Assembly: GCF_026210795.1 (NCBI RefSeq)
Contig: NC_089444.1
Span: 2,470,501 to 2,534,500 of the forward strand
Length of the DNA: 64,000 nucleotides
Origin: Rhizophagus irregularis
Taxonomy: Eukaryota; Glomeromycota; Glomeromycetes; Glomerales; Glomeraceae
Direction of reading: 5' to 3'
Shown here: positions 11,901 to 22,606 of the stretch, piece after piece
Layout of the letters: every line of letters begins with the position of its first letter
Position numbering within the stretch: the first letter of the stretch is position 1
Position numbers and translations under genes: made by a program
The notes under the pieces: model-generated
Told to the model about the DNA's origin: nothing
Seen by the model: the letters and a program-made list of their open reading frames with translations, nothing else
The model's database searches: none

Positions 11901-11924
11901 CCAATTAGAAATGATATACAATGA
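5972..11924 (+). CDS. Kinase A: tandem array of 11 kinase N-lobe exons plus one C-lobe exon
   Basis: Predicted protein kinase of the tyrosine-kinase-like type. My exon model: 5972-6328, 6396-6797, 6870-7268, 7340-7738, 7811-8197, 8271-8663, 8736-9119, 9191-9580, 9653-10030, 10102-10488, 10570-10944, 11031-11924; 5145 nt, 1714 aa. Every junction is phase 0 with GTATGA/GTATAA donors and TTAG or CTAG acceptors (TAATAG for the last). Exons 1-11 each hold a Trp-x-Ser-Gly linker, Glu-Trp-Ile-Pro-Tyr, a glycine loop, a VALK-type beta3 strand and the Asn-Glu of helix C; exons 2-11 begin with beta4-beta5 (YGISQNPDTG). Exon 12 carries HRDFHTGN (catalytic Asp about residue 1495), SDMG in place of DFG, APE, and NRPD. 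Glycine loop GKGGFS survives only in exon 11. Exon 9 has Ile for the beta3 Lys (VALIFL). I chose the ATG at 5972 because the same context precedes kinase B. The kinase family is clear; that all exons are joined in one mRNA is inference. Confidence 0.8.
6396..11030 (+). repeat. Tandem exon-intron repeat units of kinase A
   Basis: Ten successive units of about 450-475 bp, each one exon (375-402 bp) followed by one intron (about 67-86 bp). Neighbouring units are very similar in both exon and intron, including the intron words TTAATTAATATATTTACAATCTC and TTTATTTATA, which shows duplication of whole genomic units and probably recent exchange among them. Each intron begins GTATGA or GTATAA, so reading on from the exon gives a stop as the second intron codon. 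Confidence 0.85.
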
Positions 11925-12193
11925 AGCATAGTAGGATAATAAAATTTTGTTTAACATTTGATATATACTGTATGTATAACTGCTATTTTATAAGAATTTA
12001 CAATTATATAGTTTAGTCCAACACTGTGTATGGATATGTAATTTTTTTTACATGAATAAATTAGTTTGTAATTGGACATATTAATTCTATTGTTTTTTCT
12101 GATGTAATATACATATGCTTGTAACATTAACACTTTAATGAAATAATTCTTCAATGTTCCTATAAAAAAATAATGTTCAGAAATTAGCATTGA
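11925..12193. other. 3' flank of kinase A
   Basis: AT-rich downstream flank, probably containing the 3' UTR. An AATAAAATTT word at about 11938-11947 could serve as the poly(A) signal. No other feature is seen. Confidence 0.35.
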
Positions 12194-12351
12194 AATGTCT
12201 GGAAGTGAAAAATGTCAATATTTCGGACACTTTCTGGGTACTAGGCTTAGACGTTTTCCGGAAATTCACAATATCTTAGCATCCGGAATATTGCAATTTT
12301 CCAGACTTCTGGACATTTTCTGGACATTTCTGATGACAATTTCCAGACATT
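12194..12351. mobile_element. Short TIR element (MITE-like), 158 bp
   Basis: The ends AATGTCTGGAA and TTCCAGACATT are 11-bp perfect inverted repeats, and the interior is full of CCGGAAAT/TCCAGAC/TCTGGACA words. No target-site duplication is clear. The open frame at 12195-12398 lies in this element and is not a gene. Confidence 0.45.
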
Positions 12352-12770
12352 CTTTTTTTATAGGATGTGTGAAATTGTTGATATATTCAGCAAAATAAAA
12401 CTTTTCATTCCTTACAATCATAAAAATATTAACACTATATTTCACAATATTAAAATGTTTCATGTAAACTGAATTTAGGAAAAAACTGAGCTTTTATTGT
12501 AAGTATAATCAACAAACTGTGTTATTTCTAGTTTATATTTAGTATAATAAGGATTTAGATATAATAAAAAGAACACGGATATAGGTGGGATAGTATCAAA
12601 ATAATACATGCTCAATTTTAGAATAATTTTGTAAAAAGGTTTTAGATAAAAATTTGGATACAAGTTAAATTTTAGGAACAGACCCAATAATCTTTATAAT
12701 AAGTTAATTTGATATTTAATTATTATTTACATAAATTTCAAATTACAAATTTCATATTTTCCCAAGAAAA

Positions 12771-12913
12771 TGCTAAAAAATCACTGTGTGGTGATCATCA
12801 CCGTACCAGCACTAGCAAATATTAGTGGGCGGAGCTTCGTGCCATTTTTAATTCAGCCCAAAATCCTACCCTAATTCTGGTAAGACAACAATCACTAGCG
12901 GTGATTTTTAGCA
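12771..12913. mobile_element. Short TIR element (MITE-like), 143 bp
   Basis: Left end TGCTAAAAAATCAC and right end GTGATTTTTAGCA are inverted, with further inverted matches around CACTAG. The centre is GC-richer (GGGCGGAGCTTCGTGCC) than the surrounding DNA. No target duplication identified. Confidence 0.4.
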
Positions 12914-12954
12914 ATACTATTTTTTTTTTAAAAAAAAAAAAGTATGGATAATAA

Positions 12955-13300
12955 TAACATTTTCACATATTTTAAGACGGATTTTCCGTCAGTATTATTG
13001 ATATTTCTCTTGCAAGACGTACAATATAGTATCTGAAATATGAATTCAAATCTGCGCCATATAATATACTAGCAAACTACAATTACGAGTTATTACAGCA
13101 GGACGATCTGATTAAATTTTTTATTAATTTTTTATTTTCCATAATTAAATTTTAGCATATTAAAGTATTAATAATATTTAATTTTGAAATTAATATTAAC
13201 ACTTACTATTTAAATTTATTAAAGAAACGAAAGTGTACTACTGAATGGATGGAAATGATATTTTAGGCTACTTTTTCATGTTTAAAGAAATTCCATCTTT
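12955..13300 (+). repeat. Diverged flank repeat, copy 1 (downstream of kinase A)
   Basis: Shares an ordered series of words with 47330-48010, 56700-56960 and 59280-59720: ACATATTTTAAGACGGATTT, CTTGCAAGACGTACA, TAGTATCTGAAATATGAATTC, CTGCGCCATATAATA, a TTTTTTATTTTCCATAATTA segment and AGAAACGAAA. All copies are in the same orientation and flank the two kinase arrays, so they look like marks of segmental duplication. Confidence 0.5.
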
Positions 13301-14560
13301 ATAATGGATTTTTTAAAATTCTTAAATTCTTAATATCTTGATAGAAGGGAATTCAATATTATTATACAAAACTATTTATAAATAAAAAGAAGCTGTTCTT
13401 AAATTATAATTAACTGAATGTCTTGAATGGAAAATTTATACAAAAGTTTTAAATGAAATATGTTCAATGATATTAATAAGTTTTAATTTATTTTTTTTTA
13501 ATTTTAATTATAATTTGTACTTAATATTTATAGTGGAATTATTATTATAAATGTAGTGGTAGTAGTTCGAACCCAATTATTTAGTTGTATGGATTTAACA
13601 AAAAAATCCAGATACCCAGAATTATGGATTATACGAACAAAGGCAATTTAAAAAGATGTTAACAAAGTAGTTATAAATACGGTAATTAGAACCAAAAATT
13701 ATATATAATGTCGTATAGATTATTGTCAAGCTTAATGATATTCATATAAATCTTTATTGTGATTTTCATTATGAAATAAAGAACTGTACAGCTATGGCTG
13801 CCTAGCGGCGGCCTTCAAAATATAGTAATTAGTTGTAACATAAACGTAAATGCATAGTCAAATTAACACTTTTTTAAAGAACCCCTAATTGCTTTGTTAT
13901 ACTTATATAATAACTAATAACATGATAATTTAGGTTTGTTTATGAAATAAAAAGTGGATAGTATGTATAATTTTCATCATATGGAATCCATTTTGCTTTT
14001 GCAGGATATAACAATTTTCCACAGAATGTATAAGGTAGCATATATATTGGCAAAAAATTGAATTTTGAAAATGGTGTGAAGGCTACGCAAGTGTTGAAAG
14101 GAGAGAATGTAAGTTTTGAGTACTAGTTTGTGATAAATGTGAAGATGATGCTGAGGCGTTCATTTGATGGCCTGCCCTGATAAATGATAATCCAAATCCG
14201 AAATATAAGAAATCTTATTATACTTTAATATATTTTTACTATGAAAACCTTATATGAAAATATCCAATTTATGCGAATTTCCAAGATCATGTGCCATATT
14301 ATATAATATTTGCAACAAAAAAAAAATCATTAAAAGGACACATTCCAAATAATTAATCAACATAAATTTTTTAATTTATTTAGTGAGATTTTAACAAGCA
14401 CTACTATCATTAAAATAAATATTTCAAACCATTTTAATCTATAAAAATTTAAAAGTCATCAAGTTGTAGTAATAAATCTTTTTATTTTAAACATTAATTA
14501 ACAACAAATAAGAGTAAATATATCTCAATTAAATAATCAGTTGAAATATTGTGATTTATT
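13301..14560. other. Intergenic, no gene seen
   Basis: AT-rich, with no supported coding frame. GTTCGAACCC near 13567 resembles a tRNA T-arm core, but there is no matching acceptor stem around it. Confidence 0.4.
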
Positions 14561-14561
14561 T

Positions 14562-14645
14562 AATTTTTAAAGCTACTTTTATAGATTCAGAATCCCATTT
14601 ACCAACTTCCATCATCTTGTCTAATATATTTTGAATCTGTTTTAC
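14562..14645 (-). pseudogene. Short coding remnant, C-terminal exon of an unknown gene
   Basis: Read on the minus strand, an acceptor-like AAAACAG is followed by a frame reading IQNILDKMMEVGKWDSESIK then VALKIK and a stop. The amino-acid composition is protein-like, unlike the surrounding AT noise, but no upstream exon is found. Probably the remnant of a broken gene; family not recognised. Confidence 0.25.
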
Positions 14646-14947
14646 AACAATTTTTATTATTAATGACTTTGACTTTTAATTTTTTAAATAAAGACTGAGT
14701 ATGTCAAATTTGTAAGAAAGGAGTTTCATGTTTGTTTAAATAAAATTAACATGCTTATTAATATATATTGATTATTCATTGATTCAATGAAAGATCAATG
14801 AGATTAAAATGGGAAAATCTATTATCTATATCACAAACATTTTAAACAAGTCTTTTTAAATTAAATAATTATTATATGGATATTAGCTTTTTTTTTGTGA
14901 CAAAATTTGTTTTCAAATATTGATAAATTTCATAATATAATAATATA

Positions 14948-15237
14948 CGGCTGTTATTCGTACTGACGTACTCTGTAGTGAACCATGTGATTGGACGATC
15001 TACAATCACGTTAAACGGTCGCGCTATTCATTAAAAAAAAGATTTAAGTGACAAACTAGCTCAACCAGAAGAGATCTTTCTGGATTTGAATTGGTGGATC
15101 AAAGAGAAAATGCACTCTATTCCATCAGTCTGGACATAATTCTCACACTTGTCAATTAAAGAGCAATTAGAAATATTTAGCTTGAGGTGAATTATCAAAC
15201 ATATGGTTTTTGTAAGGAGGGGTACAAATAACAGCCG
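14948..15237. mobile_element. TIR element, 290 bp
   Basis: Left end CGGCTGTTATTCGTAC and right end GTACAAATAACAGCCG form a 16-bp inverted repeat with one mismatch. The interior, around 15060-15190, has a less AT-biased, coding-like look, so this may be a deleted DNA transposon. No convincing target duplication is visible. Confidence 0.45.
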
Positions 15238-16278
15238 CCTAAGATCTAACTTAGAATAAAAACTATTGATATATGATGAGAATATTTTTTTTTAAATTCT
15301 ATATAAAAAAAACTTATAATAATATTTAAACTTGTTTTGATTATTATTCAATCATGGAGAAATAGTTAGAATGGATTTACTATATTTATTTGCTTTGAAA
15401 AATTAATGAAGGAGCTAACCTATATTATATAAACTTGTTATAATATCTGAAAAATCTTAAGCAATATATACTAAAACAATATGTGGGTGACATGTGGTGA
15501 GAAATTTTCGTTCATTCCTTATTATTAAAAGGTATGGGGGACATTGAATACTATTATTATAAGTTATGGAGATAATACGAAATTCTTTGATTCAAAGGTG
15601 TTGCAAAATAAGGGTTATTTTCTTTGAAATAATTGAGTGATTAAATAATACTAATTTGATTTAAACTTTTTTTAGAAATAATTAATGAAAATTTAATAAA
15701 TTAATTAAAAATTTGCATGAATTTCTTCTTTTATTGTAATAATCGTACTTTAAATTAAACTTTAAGAAAGTTCATACAAATTTTCTTCTTTTAAACTTCT
15801 AGTATGACGTTAATAATTATATGACCTGCCAAAAGATCCCAGATATAAGAATTCCAATATGATGAAAGATGTTTTTTATCGAGATCCTCTATCTCCATGG
15901 CAGTCAAAGTAATCTTCCTCAGTGTCTCCGTAATACTCTGCCCCACTTTATCCTAGAAGTCGAATATTTCCAGCTCCTTTTAACTGGTGAAGTGGAGTCG
16001 TCAAATACCTTATTACACAACACTCTATTATCAATGGGCGCTGAAGTATTTATAAAAAATATATATATAAAATTGTTATATAAAACATTTCAAAAAATTC
16101 ATAGCGTCACATAGGTATAAGTAAAATTAAAAACAACAATTTCATATTAACATTCTTTAAATTTTTGATAATTATATACATTATCAAACAACTGTTAAAG
16201 ATTAAGTATAAGTAAAATTTAAGTTTATTTATAAAATTTATAAAATTTTCCCAAAAAATTTATGTTAAACCCTTATTA
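15238..16278. other. Intergenic with one ambiguous coding-like block
   Basis: Mostly AT-rich filler. The block 15830-16050 has balanced base composition and an open frame of 81 codons from a TTG-type start at 15869, but no ATG start, splice context or family resemblance, so I do not call it a gene. It may be an old gene or transposon fragment. Confidence 0.35.
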
Positions 16279-17832
16279 TTAAAAATCTTCAAATTCTTCT
16301 ACAAATTTTAATTTATATTTAACAACCAAATCACGATATTTTTGAATTTTAATATTGTATAACTCAAATTCCTTCACTTCATCTTTAAATGAAAACAAAT
16401 CAGTAGTAAAATTGATAATAGCCAAATATTTGATTCTTTTCTTTTTCATAATATATTCTTTTATATAGGATAAAAAAAAATCATGAGTATCACGACATTC
16501 CTCATCATCTTTAATTCTCCTATCTTTGATTAACAATTTTTTAATAAAAGTATCCTGAGAATTTTTTAAGAACATTTCAAAATCATTTTTATATTTAATA
16601 GTAAGAGTTAAACTTAAATATTCTAATTTAAGAGGAAGTAATTGACCTAAATTTTGTAATGTAATTGAACTAAGTTCAGTAGTATTTGAAAAACCAAAAT
16701 TGTCAAAGATATTGATAGAAAGATGATTAAGATTTTGTTTCACATTCTCAATTAAATTGAATAACGAATAAATAATCTGAATATTATTAATTACAGTTAA
16801 ATCAAGAAATTTAATATTTTTACAATATTTTATAATAAATTCAAGTAATTGTTGCTCCTCAGATAACGAATTAGAACCAAATCTACATGCAAAATTTTCT
16901 AAATAATCACCATATTTTTGTAATAATAATTGTAATGATTCAACAATTTGTAATTCACTACTATATAAGAATAAAGATTTTAACTTAAATGGTTTAGTTA
17001 AGTTAATTATTTGTTGAATAAAATCAGTACCTAAAATACAATAAATGATATGAACGGATTCTAAAACATTTAATTGTTCAAATATGTTATCTAAATTGGT
17101 TATAACTTTAAAATTGAGGCGAAATAAGATGATTGTATTTAAAGTATTTGACGAATGATTATAATCATTTGACAACAATGATGTTTGGTATAAAGGAAAA
17201 CTATTATTATAAGCTAATGAAATTTTTTTAAGATTTTGACATAAATTGATCATTTGAGACATACGATTATCAGTATAGAAATTAATACAACAGAGTTTTA
17301 AATTTCTAATATTATGAAGGAAATCTGGGTTTTGTAAAATTAATTCAAGCATGTCATCAATATAGGGAAAATTGGCCTTAATATCAAAAGTATATATATT
17401 TACTTCATTTTCAATAAAAATTTTAAATAATGAGATGTAAATTAATCTCTTAAATTCAGGTATTGATCTATTTTCGAGTTCAATATCTTTAGACCATTCT
17501 TCAATAGAAGAAATAATTTTCCCTGTATACAAGTATTTTAAAAATATGGGATAATTAAAAAGTGTATTTGAAGGAAATAATTTATCATCAATTTTATATT
17601 CATTTAATTGTGCTTTTAAATCACCATTTAAATTACGTAAATAAATTCCAATAAAGTTATAATTTTCGTTAGAAATTAAAAATGGATTTTCCCATAATAA
17701 TGGAATCGCTAAACGACACCATAATCTATTAACTAATATACACGAATATAAAGTTGAAAAATCATTCTTAAAATATTTTATAACATCATATGTTAATTCA
17801 GGTAAATCTGAAAATATTTTTGAATATGACAT
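16279..17832 (-). CDS. F-box protein with leucine-rich-repeat-like region
   Basis: Single-exon gene of 517 aa, ATG at 17830-17832 and TAA at 16279-16281. An F-box lies at about residues 6-50, with the sequence LPELTYDVIKYF, a central Cys-x-Leu-Val-Asn-Arg-Leu-Trp-Cys-Arg, and Pro-Leu-Leu-Trp-Glu-Asn-Pro-Phe closing it. The rest is a row of short Leu/Ile/Asn-rich segments (for example around residues 175-190, 250-265, 335-350, 385-410) consistent with degenerate LRRs. Family role: the F-box binds Skp1 in an SCF ubiquitin ligase and the repeats select substrates. Length, single-exon structure and motif order are usual for the greatly expanded glomeromycete F-box family. A degraded relative lies at 58630-58880. 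The substrate is unknown. Confidence 0.88.
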   Translation of the reverse strand: MSYSKIFSDLPELTYDVIKYFKNDFSTLYSCILVNRLWCRLAIPLLWENPFLISNENYNFIGIYLRNLNGDLKAQLNEYKIDDKLFPSNTLFNYPIFLKYLYTGKIISSIEEWSKDIELENRSIPEFKRLIYISLFKIFIENEVNIYTFDIKANFPYIDDMLELILQNPDFLHNIRNLKLCCINFYTDNRMSQMINLCQNLKKISLAYNNSFPLYQTSLLSNDYNHSSNTLNTIILFRLNFKVITNLDNIFEQLNVLESVHIIYCILGTDFIQQIINLTKPFKLKSLFLYSSELQIVESLQLLLQKYGDYLENFACRFGSNSLSEEQQLLEFIIKYCKNIKFLDLTVINNIQIIYSLFNLIENVKQNLNHLSINIFDNFGFSNTTELSSITLQNLGQLLPLKLEYLSLTLTIKYKNDFEMFLKNSQDTFIKKLLIKDRRIKDDEECRDTHDFFLSYIKEYIMKKKRIKYLAIINFTTDLFSFKDEVKEFELYNIKIQKYRDLVVKYKLKFVEEFEDF

Positions 17833-19216
17833 ATTCAGTTGTAAGCGAAGAGAAATAAAGAGATATTGTTAGTGTATCACTTTATAAATGGTAATTTCCG
17901 GTATTGTCGCACAATCCATGTGGTGTAACATGCTCAATAATGAGGCGTAAAAAAAGGTGTTACAATTCGAATCACGATGATGATCACGGAAATTATAATT
18001 ACCAGCAACATCCAAGTACTGATACTTTCCATATTTTTAAAGCATCCCTTTAATTCTATATATACTTATTTGGAGTTTTAATAAATTCATACTCGAAAAT
18101 TTATTTATTGAAACCGAAAGAATTTAATAGTATGAAATATTATTACAAAGATCGTCGGTCACGTGGAAATTATACATTGGTCGGCCATTCTAATTGTCCG
18201 ATATACCGATTAAGTTATATTTTTCTGTAAATATAACTTATATCTTATCCAACTTATATAATATATAACTTATATCAAATTTAGATAGTTATAAATATCG
18301 CCAGCGATCGGTCAAGAAGAAGAGCGAATGGATTTAGAATTAGTTTGATAATTCGATAGTTCCTTTAGACATATTGCAAATCGCCGGTTGGGGCAGCAAT
18401 ATTGATTTGCGTTTTATTATCGACATATATTCTTATTTTATATTTATTCTATCGTTTATTTCATTTCTATTGTATAAATCTTATCATTAATCGATAAAGC
18501 ATACATTTTTCGCATATATATGTTACATATAACATAATACATTGTTTCCTAAATCTTATACATTTTATTCTTGCACACAGATCGTCCGGGAATTATCAAA
18601 ATGCAATTTTACTTCAGTTCGCATAGATTTTACTAAGTAATGTTAAATTTTGTTATTGGTATATTACTTTTATTATTTCAATTTGACTAAACCAAAAAAG
18701 ATATATCTTTTTTTAAAAAAAACATTAGTAATCCTAAGAAACACTCGTTATATTACAAAATAATTTATTGTTCCTTATTCTAGATGCATTATTGTATTAA
18801 GGTCATAATATATTTTAAACCATTGATAAATATATAATAATATATGTCACCTCGATTTAACAGCTGGTCATATTTAATTTCATGAGAAAATTTTATAGTT
18901 AACTTACTTAGATTATACACTATACGTGGGCGTTCCTAATTTTTAATTGACAATATTTATTTAAATAATAATTAATTTTAATAATAATACTTTTAAATAA
19001 TTTTCTAATTAATAATAAAATGAGATTGTAATAAAAAATATGCTATATTTATATATTATCTTTAAAAATCATTATGACTTTCTTTTTGTTTTCATGAGAA
19101 GGTTGTTCATTTTTTTGTAAATCTTCAGGCTTCAGCTTCAAATATAGGAATCCATTTAGGTACAGAATTAACTTTTAGAATAAAAGATATCACTGCTGAT
19201 TAAACAAAAGAAATAA
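17833..19216. other. Intergenic upstream of the F-box gene
   Basis: Holds the F-box promoter on its left edge. Around 18160-18380 are GATCGG/CCGATC words (GGTCGGCCATTC, GCGATCGGTCAAG) like those in the elements at 30830-31060 and 37472-38110, suggesting an old element of the same type, but I cannot define its ends. No gene is seen. Confidence 0.4.
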
Positions 19217-19884
19217 GTGCAAGTAAACTATACTCAACAATAAAATTGTAGTACTAAAAAATCTTATAAAATTTTAAAAAATAAATTTTAAAGAAAATAA
19301 ACTGGTAGTTTTATTCTTCAAGACAAGTACTATCAAATTACTGGTCAGATTTTTGAAAAAAGATCTGTATAAAAAGTTATAGGCATTTAAAACTAACCGA
19401 TTTTTATATGATCAGCCTAAATTTGAAACAAATTGAATCACATGTGCCCTATCTTATTGGTCAAAAATTTTTATAATTCAGGCCGAAATTATGATATTTT
19501 CAATGCTGGCCCGAATTATCACATTCATTTGATCATGAGAAAATTCCTTTAACAATGAGAAAACCTTCTGATTCATGAGAAAATCATCACATGTGAATGA
19601 GAAAATTTCGATCTGGCTTTACTGATGCCACGTAAAACAAAATGACAACAAGTTAGTAAGATACCTAGGAAAAAATGTCATTATATATTACAATACCATG
19701 TAATTCAAATATGAAGAGTTTTAATGAATAAATTTTTCGTTTTGACATAAAATATTATGTACGAAACAGTGTAACATATAAAAATTCTCGTTTTTTATTG
19801 GATAATGTCTGATCACGTGATATTAAACTTGTGCCAGAAAATTGAAACATCATCACGTGATTGTCGAGTATAGTTTACTTGCAC
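19217..19884. mobile_element. Non-autonomous TIR element, 668 bp
   Basis: The ends are inverted repeats of 25 bp with one mismatch (left begins GTGCAAGTAAACTATACTC, right ends GAGTATAGTTTACTTGCAC). The interior has no coding frame. It contains four spaced copies of ATGAGAAAAT/CATGAGAAAA at about 19535-19600. No target duplication is clear. Confidence 0.55.
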
Positions 19885-20790
19885 CATATTTATAATTTAT
19901 TTTTTATTGAAAAATGATTTTTTTGAATAAAATCAGCTTTTTTTTCTAGTCGCCTACAGGATTAAAAAAAAAAAAATTTCGAAAAAATTATTGATAATTT
20001 CTTTGTTTCACATATTATTAATTTCTTTTGAATTATAAATTATTTTAGTCTTTTTTTAACGAAAATTTGCTAAACGTCACGTACATAATTTCTTTATTTG
20101 ATAATTAATTACATAACGAATTTTTATCAATTTATAGTGAGAAATCCCAAGTCAAATTTTTTGCTGGGACATTTCAATTTGATCATTTTTTATTGAGAAA
20201 TTATTTTCGGTTTATCTACTTTTAAATTTAGATAATTAAATAGATCGGATACCATAGAAGTAATATTTTTTGCTTAAAATTTTTTGATTTTTTTGGCTGA
20301 AATGCTAATTCTAAGCTGAAATCAATCACCCTGAGCTAAACTAAAACTATCTATATTATCTAAACTTACCCCGATAAATTTGCAGTAACTAAATAAAGAG
20401 CACTAACAAATAACGTACAGTATCTCACAATGCTTTTCTTGATCTTCCATTAACAAGAGTACAATCATAGCACGATTCTAAGAGTCTCCTCTCGTTCCCC
20501 GACAAAGTCCGGGCCTCAAACCTCTCGAGATCGACAAAGAACCAAACCCACTACCCACCATACAATATCTTAGATTTTATTTTATTTCTTTTTTTGTTTT
20601 GCAGTGATAAGTAAGTAGCCCAAAATTTTCCTTAGCCCAAACTGATTTCAAAATCAAAAAAAACTGCGCATTCTGATTCCTGAATCCATAAATCCAATAA
20701 ACTTGACCTGAATGCTCCTTTATATCGTCAATCCATTTTCAAGTTGCACAAAATAAAATCCGAGGAAAAACTTTTTTTATGTTCCACAAG
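19885..20790. other. Intergenic, no gene seen
   Basis: AT-rich except for a C-rich block at about 20470-20560 (CTCTCGTTCCCCGACAAAGTCC region), which could be a gene or transposon remnant. No frame is supported. Confidence 0.35.
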
Positions 20791-21026
20791 GAATTCAGGA
20801 CCCAGAAAAATATATATAGGGTCAGGTGATGAAAGAAATTTTTTACTATGAGCTGTACGCATTTTTTCAGGGCCAGAATTATGATAATGTCAGTCGGTTA
20901 CTATAATAGGAAATAAAATTCTGACTGGTATTATCAAAAATTATCTAAAAAAGGAAAGATTTTCAGTTCAAAATACGCAAACTCAAACCTGACCCTTTTA
21001 TATATATTTCTGGGTTCTAGGAATTC
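20791..21026. mobile_element. Inverted-repeat element, 236 bp
   Basis: The left arm starts GAATTCAGGACCCAGAAAAA and reaches GGGTCAGG at 20826. The right arm runs from CCTGACCC at 20988 to GAATTC at 21026 and is its near reverse complement over about 36 bp. The interior is AT-rich and non-coding. The element abuts a coding remnant that begins at 21025. Confidence 0.5.
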
Positions 21027-21153
21027 ATCAACTCCACATTCTATTGGTGTTTCTCCTTCCCAAAATTCTCCAGAAGAACGTGCTAAAAAATTTTTGCTGC
21101 GTCATACCAGAACGAATGAAAAATTCCAGAAAAAAGGGAAAGAGACCGTCTAA
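21025..21153 (+). pseudogene. Coding remnant next to an inverted-repeat element
   Basis: A frame of 42 codons reads SSTPHSIGVSPSQNSPEERA followed by Lys-Lys-Phe-Leu-Leu-Arg-His-Thr-Arg-Thr-Asn-Glu-Lys and a TAA. It has protein-like composition and starts exactly at the edge of the inverted-repeat element, so the 5' part of the gene seems to have been displaced by it. I do not recognise the family. Confidence 0.35.
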
Positions 21154-21250
21154 AACAAAACATCCAAAGACTATTTTCCATCTAAATAAGTGCCTTTACT
21201 TGCTCGTCATTTGCTATAAGTTACCTCCAAAATCTATACCGTAGTCCACG

Positions 21251-21535
21251 CTAGCTTTTTTTCGGTTCATTTTTAACTCGAAAAGTAATATACTTTATAA
21301 ACGACTTTTTGTAGGAAACCCCAAATTTTTTATGATAAGCAACAAAAATTTTTTTGCGTCCATGGATAAAATAAGAAATGACTAACAAGTTTAATGAAAA
21401 AAATGATAAACTTTCCTGACTTTCTGTCGAAGGATTTATTAATTCGTGATCCGTGAATGATGCATGTCGATCATTAATAATCTTTTTCTGATACCCGGTT
21501 TTATTCCCTAAGTAATGCTCTTCATGTAAACCCAT
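21251..21535 (-). CDS. Hypothetical small open frame, 94 aa
   Basis: The minus-strand frame starts at 21533-21535 with ATG and reads MGLHEEHYLGNKTG at its N-terminus. The C-terminal half is Lys/Phe/Ile rich and looks like translated AT-rich DNA. There is no recognised domain and no splice evidence. It may be a short gene, a remnant or chance. Confidence 0.2.
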   Translation of the reverse strand: MGLHEEHYLGNKTGYQKKIINDRHASFTDHELINPSTESQESLSFFSLNLLVISYFIHGRKKIFVAYHKKFGVSYKKSFIKYITFRVKNEPKKS

Positions 21536-21944
21536 TCGACTCTAATATATTTTAATACATAATATTAAAATAAATTTCTTCACATAATTTTTTACTTATA
21601 TTTGACGCCACGCCAGATTCCCGTTTTCTGCAGATCGTTTGCAGTTACTGACTTGTGGATCACGAATTAATCTAATTATTGCAAATCAAATCCTATATTT
21701 TTGTTAAATTAGCAATAAATAGCTGCTATTATTAAACATATTATGTACTAATGATCAACTTCGGTAAATTGTGAATTGTAATTACCACATTGCAATGACC
21801 ACTTCTTGTAGGTAGAAGATTAATGCCAGCATATTTAAAATTATTTCTAATCGGATAATTAGAACATAGCCACCATTATAATGAATATAACAGATTTCAT
21901 TCCGCTACTTCCATAAATTAGTGATGAATATCTAGAGTATCATA

Positions 21945-22309
21945 TAGTGCTCCTAACGGGTCAAGTCGGGTCGGGTTTTGAAGATATACCCGACCCGATC
22001 AAAGTGAAAAAGTCTTGACTCTAAACCCGACCCGAGTATAGTTCGACAGGATATCCCGGGTCTAAACCCGAATTTTCAAAGGAAAAAAAATGAGCGACCA
22101 CCATTTTTTCGGCATTATAATGAAATCTTAATGAAATTATAATAGATTTAATACATTTGTAATATTATGAAGCTTTGTTATCATTCATTTATTATAATTA
22201 ATTAGTATTTGTTCAATAACTCGGGTCAACCGGGTCATAAAACCGACCCGAGCTTTTAAGTCAGGTCGGGTCACATGACTCGGGTCGACCCGTTCCGTTA
22301 GGAGCACTA
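21945..22309. mobile_element. TIR element with iterated GACCCG motifs, 365 bp
   Basis: Perfect 15-bp terminal inverted repeats, TAGTGCTCCTAACGG at the left and its complement at 22295-22309. Both subterminal regions are packed with CGGGTCGGGTT / AACCCGACCC words in GC-rich DNA, flanking an AT-rich non-coding core. This is the layout of a non-autonomous DNA transposon with transposase-binding subterminal repeats. No clear target duplication. Confidence 0.65.
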
Positions 22310-22606
22310 ATAATGACGCACATGAAAATTTCGTATTTAAATCAATTGCTAGTGGATTAGCACGCCTTGAAACTAGTTTTTGCAACTTTAATTGGTTTTT
22401 TCGGAAACAGTAAGTAATACTATAACACTTAATTAGCGAAAGTATTTTGTTATAGAACACAAAAAATAGCAGAACAATTATTCCTAATGCACTAGAAAGC
22501 AGTGTTGGCAAATTTCGAGGTCATTTCACTTTTTTCATATATGATCACGTGATATATTTCATAGTGAAATCATGACGTAATCAGGTCATTTAAAGGTCAT
22601 TTCAAG

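Noticed and set aside
5972-11924. Reading each roughly 120-codon frame as a separate small gene
   Set aside because: Each ends at the second codon of a well-formed GT-AG intron and the next begins inside an exon; joining them in phase 0 gives one frame to the C-lobe exon.
13560-13580. GTTCGAACCC core like a tRNA T-arm
   Set aside because: No complementary acceptor stem or D-arm within 80 bp on either strand.
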